A stretch of 64,000 nt of DNA from Anaerolineae bacterium (lineage in GTDB: Bacteria > Chloroflexota > Anaerolineae > B4-G1 > DUEL01), in assembly GCA_016931695.1 (NCBI GenBank), contig JAFGEI010000022.1, forward strand, positions 1-64,000. Direction: 5' to 3'. Shown here piece after piece: positions 17,662 through 26,670 of this stretch. The notes below the pieces were generated by a model that saw only the letters and a list, made by a program, of their open reading frames with translations, had not been told where the DNA came from and searched no databases. A program made the position numbers and the translations under genes. Position 1 is the first letter of the stretch; each line of letters begins with the position of its first letter.

Positions 17662-17807
17662 GACAATGGCACATTTCAACATTGGATGCTCTACCGCAGT
17701 GGGAGAAGGGGAAAAGGGGGTTTCGCAGGCGGCTTCGCCGCCTGCGAAACCCCCTTTTCCCCCTTCCCCGTGCTTGGCAGAGCAATCTAATGAAATGTGC
17801 CATTGTC
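17662..17807. repeat. Nested inverted-repeat element (MITE/REP-like), element A
   Basis: Perfect 17-bp outer inverted repeats (GACAATGGCACATTTCA, 17662-17678, against 17791-17807) enclose a 26-bp perfect stem centred on GGCGGCTTCGCCGCC (17708-17733 with 17737-17762, 3-nt loop). GTAAC occurs just outside both ends. It fills most of the 307-bp gap between the third STAND gene and the CHAT-SIR2 gene; I see no gene in this gap. It has no U-tract on either strand, so it is more like a small mobile element than a simple terminator. Confidence 0.75.
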
Positions 17808-17841
17808 AAAGTAACCACTGTAACTGCCCCAGAATCTGGTC

Positions 17842-20800
17842 TCAATGGGATGATTCTTCCGGCACTGCAAGTTCGGGACAGGTGGGATGGTATGGCTCAT
17901 CTCCAAGGTACCGGCTCCATTCTTCGCGGGTCAGGTTGCGATACAGATTTGCGCAAACCTGCGCGACCAAATCTTGGGGTTGCCACCACCAGATCCAGGC
18001 TGTGTCGTAGCTGATGCTTGCAATCCACTGGTCGTTCTGGCTGAAGGCGACATTGTCCGGGTATCCCAACACGTGTTCGATGCGAGTGACCTCCCTGCCA
18101 GAATCAACCTCCCAGACTCGCACTGTACCGTCGTAACTGGAGGAAACCAGCCACTGGCCGTCGGAACTGAAAGCCATGGCCAGCACCTGGCCATCGTGCT
18201 CCAAACGCCTGATCTCCCGCGCAGTGATTGTATCCCATATCCATATCGTGCCGGCCTCATATCCTGCCGCCACGTGCTGGCCATCTCTGCTCAACGCTAC
18301 GGCTGTCAAAGGAGATGGCAAGGCAAGTTGATCCACTTTTTGCCCTGTCTCAATGTCCCAAGAGATGACTGTACCGTTATGGCTTGCCGATACAACCCTT
18401 TCTCCATCGGACGCAAAGGCTACCGCGTTCACCTCCCAGCCGTGATCCATCCGGGCAATCTCGCGTGCAGCCGCCACCTCCCACACCAGCACGATGCCGT
18501 CGCCCCCGCCGGACACCCCCCATTCCTCATTGGGGCTGAAGGCCACGCTGTTTGCCTGCCACCCGTGTTCAATCCAGCCCACCATCCGTCTGCCAGATGT
18601 CTCCCATACTTGAACCGTCCCGTCGCGGTTTCCAACGATCAGCCATTGCCCGTTGGGGCTGTAGGTCACAACCTCGACCTGGCTCGCCGAGCACGTGACC
18701 TGCTCTCCCACGACTTGGATGTCATCAGTTCTCGCCAGGTCCCACCACCACAGGGAACCATCGTCGCCTCCCGTGACTGCCGATTGGTTGTCTGGGTGGA
18801 TCGCCAGGCTGTTTAGTCGACCCTGGTGCATCATCCGGGCTACCTCTCGCCCCTCGACCCTTCTTTCGTCCAGCATCATCGAGATGTTCCACACCCGAAT
18901 CGTGGCATCCCGCCCCCCTGAGACGACCCACTGGTCATCGTGGGCAAAGGCAACAGCGGCGATCTCGCCTTCCTGTTCTATGCGGGCGACCTCCTCCCCG
19001 GTCTCCAGATCCCAAACCCGCGCCGTGCCGTCGTTGCTCGCCGTGAGGAGCCACTGACCATCGGCGCTGAGCACGGCGTCGACCACCGTGGCTTGATGCC
19101 CGCGCAGCACGACGACCTCACGCCACGTCTCCACCTCCCATATCCTTGCTTTGAAATCATCGCTGCCAGAGATGAGCCACCGGCCGTCAGGGCTAAAAGC
19201 CAGGTAAAACACACGCCCGTTATGGAGCAAGCGGGCGACCTCTTCCCCTGTAGCGACTGACCAGACCCTGGCCGTGTTATCGTCGCTCCCCGAGACGATC
19301 CAGCGGCCATCTGGACTAAAGACCACGTCCCGCACCCTGGCGTCGTGGGCGACCTGAAGGACCTCTTTTCCAGTGGCCGTTTCCCAGACCACGGCGGTGC
19401 CATCCTCGCTTCCCGATGCCACCCAGCGACTATTGGGACTGAATGCCACGGCCAACACGCCAACCTGATCGTGACCTGGGGGGGGCAGTTCGGTACTGAA
19501 CCCATGCTCCAGGCGGGCCACTTCCTCCCCGGCGACAATGTTCCATATCCGTACCTGGCCAGAAATGCCGATTGTCCGCTCTGTATTCCCGCGAACGAGC
19601 TGGCCACCTCCCCAGGCCACAAATTCTCCATTGGGGCTAAAGGCAGCGTCATTTATCGAGTTTGCATCTGCCACCTGCACAATCGCTGTTCCAGTGTCTG
19701 GAGACCACACGATCGCGCCGCCAGAGCTCTCGGTCACCTCGCCGGCGCTATCCCAGGCGAGTTCACCGCTGCCCGACAGCACCCATTCCCCACCGGGACT
19801 GAGCGCCACGACATTGATCGGCTCCTCGTGCTGCACTCGGACTCGCTCTCGGCCTGTGTCCACCTCCCAAATCCTCGCCGTGCCTCCCTCGTCACCCGAA
19901 ACGCCCCACGTACCGTCAGGGCTGAGAACCATCGTGTTCACATCGCTCCCAAGTTCTACGAGCACCAACGGTTGGGCGAGCCCGTCGAGCAGCCTTTGCA
20001 AGGTGATGCTGGCTTCCAGATTTGGCTCCCGTTGTATCGACTCGACAGCCAAAAGACTGGCCAGGGTCCAGGTTCCCCGATTGCGCTCCACCTCTGCCTG
20101 TGCCGCCAACCGAAGAGCTGTAGCGATACGGGTCTGCTGTCGCGCCTCGCCCCAGCCGTAGAAAGCAAATACCGCTGCCACAGCTACAATAGCCAAACCA
20201 ACTCCCAGCCCAGCTATGATCATTCTGCGCAATCGGCGTTTCCTGTTCCGTTCTTGCTCTACCTTCTGGCTCGCGGCCAGGAACTCGGTCTCGTAAGACT
20301 CTGCGATGTCAGGGTTCGCCAGTGCCCAGGCCAGTGCCTCTTCCAGCGCCTTGCCGCGGTAAAGCAGCGATTCGTTCTCTGTTCTTTTCCACTGTTGTGC
20401 AGTCTTGCGCAAAGGCGTTTCCTGCCGCGCCTCCCAGGCCTCATTCGACTCGACGATTGGGTCGATCAATCGATCGTGAGCGAGTTCGTACCACCGTGCT
20501 CCGGCTCGAACTTGTACTCGGATCAGTCGCCGTTGCTCCAGTATATCGACTGCCAGGTTGGACAGTCCTTCCGTTTCCGCCTCTCCGCGCACGACGAGCC
20601 CTTTTGTCTTCATCGGCGTGATCAGTTGCCTGGTGAACCAGCGGCGAAGCTGCCGCTCGTTCACCCCGGCCTGTTGCACGATCTCTGCCAGGGCGCCCTC
20701 GTAAAAGCCGGTCAGCGCCCGGTCGACATCGCCATACTTTTGTACATCCTCCCACAGGATGACATCCTTTTCCTCTGGCAGCCCTTCCCACAACCGGCTA

Positions 20801-21612
20801 CAGACCACCTGGAGCTGCACGGGCTCCACGTACGGTCCGAGCGCCTTGGCTTCTTGTATCTCGGCTCGCCGCTGTATCTTGATCTGCCGCAGGTCATCCA
20901 CCAGCCAACTGGACACGTCGGCGGCGAACGGACAGCCACCATTTGCCGCCGGCCTTTCTACAGCTTCCAGCGCCCCCTCCAAGCCCAGCCGTTCCATGCG
21001 GAATCGTGCTTTGAGCCGCCGGGGCAGCAGTGCGGCGTAGGGATCCAATTCGGCCACGTAATCTTGGCGCATGACCAAGACCACGCCGATCTGCGGATGG
21101 GCATCCAGTGCCTCCACTACCTGAGCGAAAAAACCTTGCCGCTCTTGCCACCGTTCCTGGTGCGTGGTAAAAATCTCTTCAAACTGGTCAAACACCACCA
21201 GTGTTGACTGCTTCATCAGAAAAGATCGCTCTTCCCTTTCCTGGCAGTGCATTGCCAGGAAAGAGGACAAGGTCTGTCCCAGCAGGGTTTCGGGAGCCGT
21301 ATGATCTCCCGCCATCGTCATCAGCGCACTGAAGACAAAGATGTTTCCCCCTGCCTCGGTGCCGATCCAAGATGGCGCGTCGCCGCTTACCCGGGCCGTG
21401 GGGAGAATGGTAAAGCCTTCCTCTTCCAATGCCGGGATGACAACGGCGTTCAGGAGCGAAGTCTTGCCCGCGCCCGACTGGGCATAGAACAATACGACTC
21501 GTTCCGCCAGGATGAGCGAGACCAAATCCCGCCCCTCCCGATTGCGTCCGAAAAAGTTGTGGCGATCAGCCCGTTCGTAGGGGCGAGGGCCAATGTAGGG
21601 ATTGTTTTTCAT
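17842..21612 (-). CDS. nSTAND1-type NTPase with one TM helix and ~15 WD40 repeats
   Basis: 1,256 residues, paralogue of the two STAND-WD40 genes downstream, starting KNNPYIGPRPYERADRHNFF. P-loop AQSGAGKT is near 45 and VVFDQFEEIF near 139. A membrane helix (~459-482, MIIAGLGVGLAIVAVAAVFAF) follows a basic RKRRLRR stretch, predicting the NTPase inside. About 15 WD40-like units run from ~560 to 1215. The coding sequence is visibly richer in A/T and less strict in third-position G/C than its neighbours, suggesting a separate history. It is separated from the CHAT-SIR2 gene by repeat element A. Probably a membrane-anchored sensor and switch. Confidence 0.88.
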   Translation of the reverse strand: MKNNPYIGPRPYERADRHNFFGRNREGRDLVSLILAERVVLFYAQSGAGKTSLLNAVVIPALEEEGFTILPTARVSGDAPSWIGTEAGGNIFVFSALMTMAGDHTAPETLLGQTLSSFLAMHCQEREERSFLMKQSTLVVFDQFEEIFTTHQERWQERQGFFAQVVEALDAHPQIGVVLVMRQDYVAELDPYAALLPRRLKARFRMERLGLEGALEAVERPAANGGCPFAADVSSWLVDDLRQIKIQRRAEIQEAKALGPYVEPVQLQVVCSRLWEGLPEEKDVILWEDVQKYGDVDRALTGFYEGALAEIVQQAGVNERQLRRWFTRQLITPMKTKGLVVRGEAETEGLSNLAVDILEQRRLIRVQVRAGARWYELAHDRLIDPIVESNEAWEARQETPLRKTAQQWKRTENESLLYRGKALEEALAWALANPDIAESYETEFLAASQKVEQERNRKRRLRRMIIAGLGVGLAIVAVAAVFAFYGWGEARQQTRIATALRLAAQAEVERNRGTWTLASLLAVESIQREPNLEASITLQRLLDGLAQPLVLVELGSDVNTMVLSPDGTWGVSGDEGGTARIWEVDTGRERVRVQHEEPINVVALSPGGEWVLSGSGELAWDSAGEVTESSGGAIVWSPDTGTAIVQVADANSINDAAFSPNGEFVAWGGGQLVRGNTERTIGISGQVRIWNIVAGEEVARLEHGFSTELPPPGHDQVGVLAVAFSPNSRWVASGSEDGTAVVWETATGKEVLQVAHDARVRDVVFSPDGRWIVSGSDDNTARVWSVATGEEVARLLHNGRVFYLAFSPDGRWLISGSDDFKARIWEVETWREVVVLRGHQATVVDAVLSADGQWLLTASNDGTARVWDLETGEEVARIEQEGEIAAVAFAHDDQWVVSGGRDATIRVWNISMMLDERRVEGREVARMMHQGRLNSLAIHPDNQSAVTGGDDGSLWWWDLARTDDIQVVGEQVTCSASQVEVVTYSPNGQWLIVGNRDGTVQVWETSGRRMVGWIEHGWQANSVAFSPNEEWGVSGGGDGIVLVWEVAAAREIARMDHGWEVNAVAFASDGERVVSASHNGTVISWDIETGQKVDQLALPSPLTAVALSRDGQHVAAGYEAGTIWIWDTITAREIRRLEHDGQVLAMAFSSDGQWLVSSSYDGTVRVWEVDSGREVTRIEHVLGYPDNVAFSQNDQWIASISYDTAWIWWWQPQDLVAQVCANLYRNLTREEWSRYLGDEPYHPTCPELAVPEESSH

Positions 21613-21697
21613 GACCTCACGACTTTCACCAGTTTGCCAGGGAATCCGCTACGATCCGTTTCACGGTCGCTGATACTTTACCAGGTGCAAGAGACGG

Positions 21698-23206
21698 TTA
21701 TTCCACCCACCCACGGCTGCGCTCGACCGCCCGCTGCCAGCCGGCGTAGACTGCCTGGCGGCGGGCGTCGTCCCACTGCGGCTCAAAGACGCGGTCGACG
21801 CCCCAGTTGGCCCGCAGTTCGCCCAGGTCGGACCACAGCCCGGCCGCCAGCCCGGCGGCGTAGGCGGCGCCCAACGCAGTGGTCTCGTTGACCGTCGGCC
21901 GGACCACCGGCACGCCGAGAACGTCGGCCTGGAGCTGCATGAGCAAGTCGTTGACCGTCGCCCCGCCGTCGACCTTGAGCGCGGTCAGCTCGATGCCCGA
22001 ATCGGCCCGCATCGCCTCCAGCACGTCGCGGGTCTGGTAGCAGATCGCCTCCAGCGTCGCCCGTACCAGGTGAGCCCGCCCCACGTAGCGGGTCAGGCCG
22101 ACGATGACGCCGCGGGCGTCCATGTCCCAGTAGGGGGCAAAGAGGCCGGAGAAGGCGGGGACGAAATAGATGCCGCCGGCGTCGTCGACGCTGCGGGCAA
22201 TGGCCTCTGTCTCGGCGGCGTTCTCGATCAGGCCCAGGTTGTCGCGCAGCCACTGCACGGCGGCGCCGGTGATGGCGATCGAGCCCTCCAGGGCGTAGGT
22301 GGTGCCCGCCGGCAAGCCGTAAGCGACGGTGGTCAGCAGGCCGCTTTGGGAGGGGACGATCTCGCCGCCGGTGTTGAGCAGCATAAAGCAGCCGGTGCCG
22401 TACGTGTTCTTGGCCTCGCCGGGTTCGTAGCCGGCCTGGCCAAAGAGCGCCGCCTGCTGGTCGCCCAGGTCGCCGCAGATGGGCGTCGACGCACCCATCG
22501 CCCGCGCCTGGCCGTAGAAAGCGGGGTCGGAGGACGGGCGGATGCGGGGCAGCATCTGCCGCGGGATGGTCAGCGCCTCGAGCAGCTCGGGCTCCCAATC
22601 GAGTGCCGCCAGGTTCATCAGCATGGTGCGGCTGGCGTTGGTCACGTCGGTAACGTGGGCGCCCCCATCCGGCCCGCCGGTCAGGTTCCAGATCAGCCAG
22701 GTGTCGACGTTGCCGAACAGCGCCTCGCCCCGCTCGCCCTTTTCGCGCAGGCCGGGGACGTGGTCGAGCAGCCACTTGAGCTTGGGGCCGGAAAAGTAGG
22801 TGGCGACCGGCAGGCCGGTCCGGGCGCGAACGGTCTCCTCCCAACCGTCCGCGACGAGCTGGCGGCAGAGCTCACGGGTGCGGGTGTCCTGCCAGACGAC
22901 GGCGTTGTACAGCGGCTCGCCGCTGCGCGGGTCCCAGACGACGGTCGTCTCGCGCTGGTTGGTGATACCGATGGCGGCGATCTGTTCCATCCCCAGCCCG
23001 CCCTGGTCCAGCGCGCCGGCAATCACCCGCCGGGTCCTGGCCCAGATCTCGCGCGGGTCGTGCTCGACCCAGCCAGGCTGGGGATAAATCTGGGCGTGTT
23101 CCTCGTAGCACGAAGCGACTACCCGCCCGCTGCGATCAAAGACCATGAAGCGGGTGCCGGTGGTGCCCTGGTCGACAGCGGCGGCGTACTCGGGGCGATC
23201 GCTCAT
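21698..23206 (-). CDS. glpK: Glycerol kinase
   Basis: 502 residues, the usual GlpK length. FGGY-type sugar kinase making sn-glycerol 3-phosphate from glycerol and ATP in the cytoplasm. Visible signatures are [16 protein letters not shown] at the N-terminal phosphate loop, [35 protein letters not shown] in the middle and [19 protein letters not shown] in the C-terminal lobe. ATG follows a strong TTTGGAGGAAG site. The gene lies 55 bp after a class II aldolase gene on the same strand, so the two may be co-transcribed; no glpF or glpD is seen in the window. Confidence 0.95.
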   Translation of the reverse strand: MSDRPEYAAAVDQGTTGTRFMVFDRSGRVVASCYEEHAQIYPQPGWVEHDPREIWARTRRVIAGALDQGGLGMEQIAAIGITNQRETTVVWDPRSGEPLYNAVVWQDTRTRELCRQLVADGWEETVRARTGLPVATYFSGPKLKWLLDHVPGLREKGERGEALFGNVDTWLIWNLTGGPDGGAHVTDVTNASRTMLMNLAALDWEPELLEALTIPRQMLPRIRPSSDPAFYGQARAMGASTPICGDLGDQQAALFGQAGYEPGEAKNTYGTGCFMLLNTGGEIVPSQSGLLTTVAYGLPAGTTYALEGSIAITGAAVQWLRDNLGLIENAAETEAIARSVDDAGGIYFVPAFSGLFAPYWDMDARGVIVGLTRYVGRAHLVRATLEAICYQTRDVLEAMRADSGIELTALKVDGGATVNDLLMQLQADVLGVPVVRPTVNETTALGAAYAAGLAAGLWSDLGELRANWGVDRVFEPQWDDARRQAVYAGWQRAVERSRGWVE

Positions 23207-23261
23207 ATTCTTCCTCCAAAGTCCGAGATCTCGTGCCCATCCACGCCTTACGTTTTACGCT

Positions 23262-23849
23262 TCACACATCCCTATTCGTGATCACTCGTGCCCATAACTC
23301 GCTTTTCCAGATGATCTCGCAGGCTTCTTCCAGCACGCTGGTGCGCTGAAAGGCCTGTTCCAGCGTCTCGCCGCTGGCAAAGGAGCCGTGGCTGCGCACG
23401 ACGACCACGGGACGTTCGCACAGCGCCGCGGCGACGGCCTGGGCCAGCTCGGGGCTGCCCGAAGGCCGTTCGACCGCCACGACGGGCACCGGGCCGAGAA
23501 TATACGCCCCCTCGCTGTCGACGGGGACGATTACGTCGCGGGAGAAGGAGAGCGCGACGGCGGTGCGGGGATGGGCGTGGACCACTGCCAGGGCGGAGGT
23601 GGCGCGGTAGATGGCGCGGTGGACGATCAGCTCGCTGGAGCAATCGGGGGTGTTCTGGTCGTCGTCGAACAGGCCGGTCTGGACGAGATCGGCCGGCTGC
23701 AGCCGGCCCAGCATCGCCCCACGCCGCTTGATCAGCAGCCGGTCGCCCTGGCGCACGCTGACGTTGCCGCCGTGGGAACTGGTCATTCCGGCGACATACA
23801 GGTCACGGCCGATAGCACGGATTTGTTGGTAGAGCGTTGGATCGACCAT
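23262..23849 (-). CDS. Class II aldolase/adducin-family protein
   Basis: 195 residues. The track ORF is longer, but ATG 23849 gives a normal family length and lies behind GGGAGTGAG and a promoter. Zn ligand motifs are visible: VVHAHPRTAVALS (HxH) and a third His in VVVRSHGSFASG; MTSSHGGNVSVR is the usual N-terminal substrate loop. Members cleave sugar 1-phosphates (fuculose, rhamnulose, ribulose) or act as methylthioribulose-1-phosphate dehydratases; the exact substrate cannot be read here. It precedes glpK, which would fit use of a three-carbon product, but that is inference. Confidence 0.85.
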   Translation of the reverse strand: MVDPTLYQQIRAIGRDLYVAGMTSSHGGNVSVRQGDRLLIKRRGAMLGRLQPADLVQTGLFDDDQNTPDCSSELIVHRAIYRATSALAVVHAHPRTAVALSFSRDVIVPVDSEGAYILGPVPVVAVERPSGSPELAQAVAAALCERPVVVVRSHGSFASGETLEQAFQRTSVLEEACEIIWKSELWARVITNRDV

Positions 23850-23859
23850 CTCACTCCCT

Positions 23860-23888
23860 GTTGTAGCACAAGAAGGCGGGAAATGCAA
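23860..23888 (-). promoter_or_regulatory. Promoter of the aldolase-glpK transcription unit
   Basis: On the minus strand TTGCAT (23883-23888) and TACAAC (23860-23865) have 17-bp spacing. The -10 box ends 10 nt before the ATG of the aldolase gene, so the leader would be very short. Confidence 0.55.
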
Positions 23889-23910
23889 GGCGCGACGGCG
23901 CGGGTAGAAC

Positions 23911-23939
23911 TGGACATTGCAGGGCAAATCGTTTACAAT
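23911..23939 (+). promoter_or_regulatory. Promoter of the Nudix-GNAT (and possibly pdxST) unit
   Basis: TGGACA (23911-23916) and TACAAT (23934-23939) with 17-bp spacing, 33 nt before the GTG start of the Nudix-GNAT gene, and divergent from the aldolase promoter. Confidence 0.55.
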
Positions 23940-23972
23940 TGGCATGACCGGGTCGTCCGGAAGGGAAAAGGA

Positions 23973-24920
23973 GTGGACGAAAAGATATTCTGCCCGCACT
24001 GCGGGATCGAGATGGAAAAAGCCCCCGTCGCCGGGCGGGTGCGCCGCTTGTGCAAAGCTTGCGGGTTCGTCCTTTACCGCAACCCGGTCCCCGGCGCCGG
24101 GGTCCTGGTAGAGATGGAAGGGGGAATCGTGCTGGTGCAGCGCAAGGAGCCCCCCTTTGCCGGTTGGTGGGCGCTGCCGGCCGGCTACATCGAGGCGGAC
24201 GAGAGCGTGGAGCAGGCGGCCATACGCGAGTGCAAGGAAGAGACCGGTCTCGACGTCGAGCTGGTCGAGCTGTTCGGCGTCGACTCGTTCCCAGAAGGGC
24301 CGGTCCAGTCCGGCATCATCATCTTTTACCGCGCCCGGCCGGTCGGCGGGACGATGCGGGCCGGCGACGACGCCCAAGACGTGCGGGTTTTCGCTCCCGA
24401 CGACCTGCCGCAGCAGCTGGCCTTTCGCACCCACCGGCAAGTCATCGAGCGCTGGATTCACAGCCGCTCACCCCAATTCCGCGCCCCCCGGCCGGGCATC
24501 CTCATCCGCGAGGCCCGCTGCGGCGATACGGAGTCGGTGCTGCAGCTGCTGCAACTGATCCCTCACTATGGCGGGATGTCGGAGGAAGAGCAGCGGGCGG
24601 CGGCGCAGCGGCTGCGGGAGAGCCCGGCCCTAGAGATACTGGTGGTGGAAGCTGCGGGGAAGGCGGTCGGATTCCTGGCGCTCACGTTCATGCCCAGCCT
24701 CACCGGCCTGCGGGCGCTGATCGGCGAGATATCGGTCAATCCCGATTTCCAGCGGCAGGGGATCGGGGCCGCACTGGTCGAGGCGGCAGCACAGCGGGCG
24801 ACCCACCGCGGGGCGACTCACCTGCTGGTCGACACCTCCCGCGGCGATGCGGCGGCGCAAGAATTCTACCACGCCTGCGGCTTTGAAGCCGGCGGCGTGG
24901 CCCCGCTGCGGATTCGCTGA
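23973..24920 (+). CDS. Zinc-ribbon Nudix hydrolase fused to a GNAT acetyltransferase
   Basis: 315 residues. GTG 23973 is chosen because the N-terminal zinc ribbon (FCPHC...LCKACG) would be lost with the first downstream ATG, and AAGGG sits 7 nt upstream. Residues ~35-165 are a Nudix domain with a complete box (GYIEADE, then RECKEETGL), which hydrolyses nucleoside diphosphate derivatives such as NADH or sugar nucleotides. Residues ~175-315 are a GNAT domain with acetyl-CoA motif A around [18 protein letters not shown]. The fusion suggests the two activities touch the same metabolite; substrate unknown. pdxS follows after 76 bp. Confidence 0.85.
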   Translation: MDEKIFCPHCGIEMEKAPVAGRVRRLCKACGFVLYRNPVPGAGVLVEMEGGIVLVQRKEPPFAGWWALPAGYIEADESVEQAAIRECKEETGLDVELVELFGVDSFPEGPVQSGIIIFYRARPVGGTMRAGDDAQDVRVFAPDDLPQQLAFRTHRQVIERWIHSRSPQFRAPRPGILIREARCGDTESVLQLLQLIPHYGGMSEEEQRAAAQRLRESPALEILVVEAAGKAVGFLALTFMPSLTGLRALIGEISVNPDFQRQGIGAALVEAAAQRATHRGATHLLVDTSRGDAAAQEFYHACGFEAGGVAPLRIR

Positions 24921-24996
24921 GGTGAAAGCCGCAACGACCCGGACAATGTCGAAATCGCAGTTGCCACTGCAAAAGATTTTTGAGGAGGACGAGAGA

Positions 24997-25884
24997 ATGG
25001 AAAAAGAGGTCGGCACGGAAAAAGTCAAGCGCGGCCTGGCCCAGATGCTCAAAGGCGGCGTCATCATGGACGTGGTCAGCGCCGAACACGCGCGCATCGC
25101 CGAGGAGGCGGGCGCATGCGCGGTGATGGCCCTGGAACGGGTCCCGGCAGACATCCGCGCCCAGGGCGGCGTGGCCCGCATGGCGGACCCGGAAAAGATC
25201 GTCGAAATTATGGCGGCGGTCTCGATCCCGGTGATGGCCAAGTGCCGCATCGGCCATTTCGTCGAGGCGCAGGTGCTGGAATCGCTGGGGGTCGATTTCA
25301 TCGACGAGAGCGAGGTACTCACCCCCGCCGACGAGCAGCACCACATCGACAAGTGGGGCTTTACCACCCCCTTCGTCTGCGGCTGCCGCAACCTGGGCGA
25401 GGCGCTGCGGCGCATCGGCGAAGGGGCGGCCATGATCCGCACCAAGGGCGAGGCGGGCACCGGCAACGTCGTCGAGGCGGTGCGCCACGCCCGCGCGGTG
25501 ATGGGCGAGATCCGCCGCCTGACGACGATGGCCGCGGAAGAGCTGATGGCCTATGCCAAAGAGATCGGCGCCCCCTACGAGCTGGTGAAAGAGACGGCCA
25601 GCCTGGGCCACCTGCCCGTGGTCAACTTTGCCGCCGGCGGCGTCGCCACCCCGGCCGACGCGGCGTTGATGATGCAGCTGGGCGTCGACGGCGTCTTTGT
25701 CGGCAGCGGCATATTCAAGAGCGGCAATCCCGCCAAACGGGGTCACGCCATCGTCCAGGCGGTCACCCACTACAACGACCCGCAAATTCTGGCCGAGGTC
25801 AGCCGGGCGCTGGGCGAGCCGATGGTCGGCATCAACATCAGCGACATCCCCGCCGAGGAGCGGCTGGCGGAACGGGGTTGGTAA
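24997..25884 (+). CDS. pdxS: Pyridoxal 5'-phosphate synthase subunit PdxS
   Basis: 295 residues, the standard length. PdxS condenses ribose 5-phosphate, glyceraldehyde 3-phosphate and ammonia to PLP in the DXP-independent pathway. Signatures: GGVIMDVV near the N-terminus, the first catalytic Lys in [14 protein letters not shown], the second in [16 protein letters not shown], and the phosphate-binding [14 protein letters not shown] is preceded by GAGGAGGACGAGAG. The glutaminase partner pdxT begins 27 bp downstream, giving the usual pdxST operon. No riboswitch-like structure is evident in the 76 bp upstream. Confidence 0.97.
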   Translation: MEKEVGTEKVKRGLAQMLKGGVIMDVVSAEHARIAEEAGACAVMALERVPADIRAQGGVARMADPEKIVEIMAAVSIPVMAKCRIGHFVEAQVLESLGVDFIDESEVLTPADEQHHIDKWGFTTPFVCGCRNLGEALRRIGEGAAMIRTKGEAGTGNVVEAVRHARAVMGEIRRLTTMAAEELMAYAKEIGAPYELVKETASLGHLPVVNFAAGGVATPADAALMMQLGVDGVFVGSGIFKSGNPAKRGHAIVQAVTHYNDPQILAEVSRALGEPMVGINISDIPAEERLAERGW

Positions 25885-25911
25885 GCGAGAGGAAACAGGC
25901 CGGAAGCGAGG

Positions 25912-26490
25912 ATGAGCAGGCGGATCGGCGTGCTGGCGCTGCAGGGCGCCTTTATCGAGCACCAACAACTCCTGGCCCGCCTCGGCGCCGAGCCGGTCCC
26001 CGTGCGCATGCCGGCGCAGCTGGAACAGGTGACCGGGCTGATCATCCCTGGCGGCGAGTCGACGACCATCGGCCAGATCGCCGGGCGGTGGGGCCTGTTG
26101 GAACCGCTGCACGCCTTTGGCCGCTCCGGGCGCCCCATCTGGGGCACATGCGCCGGGATGATCCTGATGGCGCAGGAGGTGCTGGACGGCAAGGCAAACC
26201 AGCCGCTGCTGGGGCTGATGGACGTGGCCGTGCGGCGCAACGCCTTTGGCCGCCAGGTTGACAGCTTTGAGGCCGAGCTGGAGGTGCCGGTGCTGGGCGC
26301 GGCGCCGTTTCACGCCGTCTTTATCCGCGCCCCGCTCATCGAGCGGGTGGGACAAGAAGTAACAGTGCTGGCAACACTGCAGGACGGAAGCGTCGTCGCT
26401 GTGCAGCAGGGAAACCTGCTGGCTACCGCCTTTCATCCCGAGCTGACTGACGACGAGCGGTTCCACCGCTACTTTTTGCGCCTGGTATGA
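25912..26490 (+). CDS. pdxT: Pyridoxal 5'-phosphate synthase glutaminase subunit PdxT
   Basis: 192 residues. Class I glutamine amidotransferase that feeds ammonia to PdxS. It has the GGESTT oxyanion segment, the nucleophile in WGTCAGMILMA near residue 80, and the His/Glu pair in TAFHPELT near the C-terminus, so the triad is complete. It follows pdxS by 27 bp and is closed by a strong intrinsic terminator. Confidence 0.97.
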   Translation: MSRRIGVLALQGAFIEHQQLLARLGAEPVPVRMPAQLEQVTGLIIPGGESTTIGQIAGRWGLLEPLHAFGRSGRPIWGTCAGMILMAQEVLDGKANQPLLGLMDVAVRRNAFGRQVDSFEAELEVPVLGAAPFHAVFIRAPLIERVGQEVTVLATLQDGSVVAVQQGNLLATAFHPELTDDERFHRYFLRLV

Positions 26491-26497
26491 GTGTCAT

Positions 26498-26525
26498 GGG
26501 GGCGGCCGGCCAGCCGCCCCCTTTT
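26498..26525 (+). terminator. Intrinsic terminator of pdxST
   Basis: GGGGGCGGC (26498-26506) pairs perfectly with GCCGCCCCC (26513-26521) across a 6-nt loop, followed by TTTT. It starts 8 bp after the pdxT stop. The T-run also supplies the -35 box of the next promoter. Confidence 0.85.
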
Positions 26526-26551
26526 GCCTTATTCTTCAATGTGAATATACT
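26524..26551 (+). promoter_or_regulatory. Promoter of the secreted-protein gene
   Basis: TTGCCT (26524-26529) and TATACT (26546-26551) spaced 16 bp. The predicted transcript has a ~110-nt leader that contains the inverted repeat at 26563-26624. Confidence 0.55.
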
Positions 26552-26562
26552 AAAGTTGCCCG

Positions 26563-26624
26563 GGCCACTCGACTGGATGCTCTTCCTCTGCAGCGCCGGG
26601 CACGCGCCATCCACGCGAGTGGCC
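26563..26624 (+). repeat. 17-bp inverted repeat in the leader of the secreted-protein gene
   Basis: GGCCACTCGACTGGATG (26563-26579) is complementary to 26608-26624 except at two central positions. The 28-nt loop can form a further GC-rich hairpin. It lies between the promoter and the ribosome site of the 495-residue secreted protein and could be an RNA control element or a small repeat insertion. Confidence 0.6.
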
Positions 26625-26670
26625 AGGATATTTTGTCATCACCAGATATAGCCAAAATAAGGAGGAAAAT

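Noticed and set aside
19345-21207. 620-codon plus-strand ORF opposite the third STAND gene
   Set aside because: The translation is Cys/Pro/Ser-rich with no domain; the opposite strand is clearly coding.
24736-26466. 576-codon minus-strand ORF across pdxS and pdxT
   Set aside because: It is antisense to two unmistakable, complete PLP-synthase genes.
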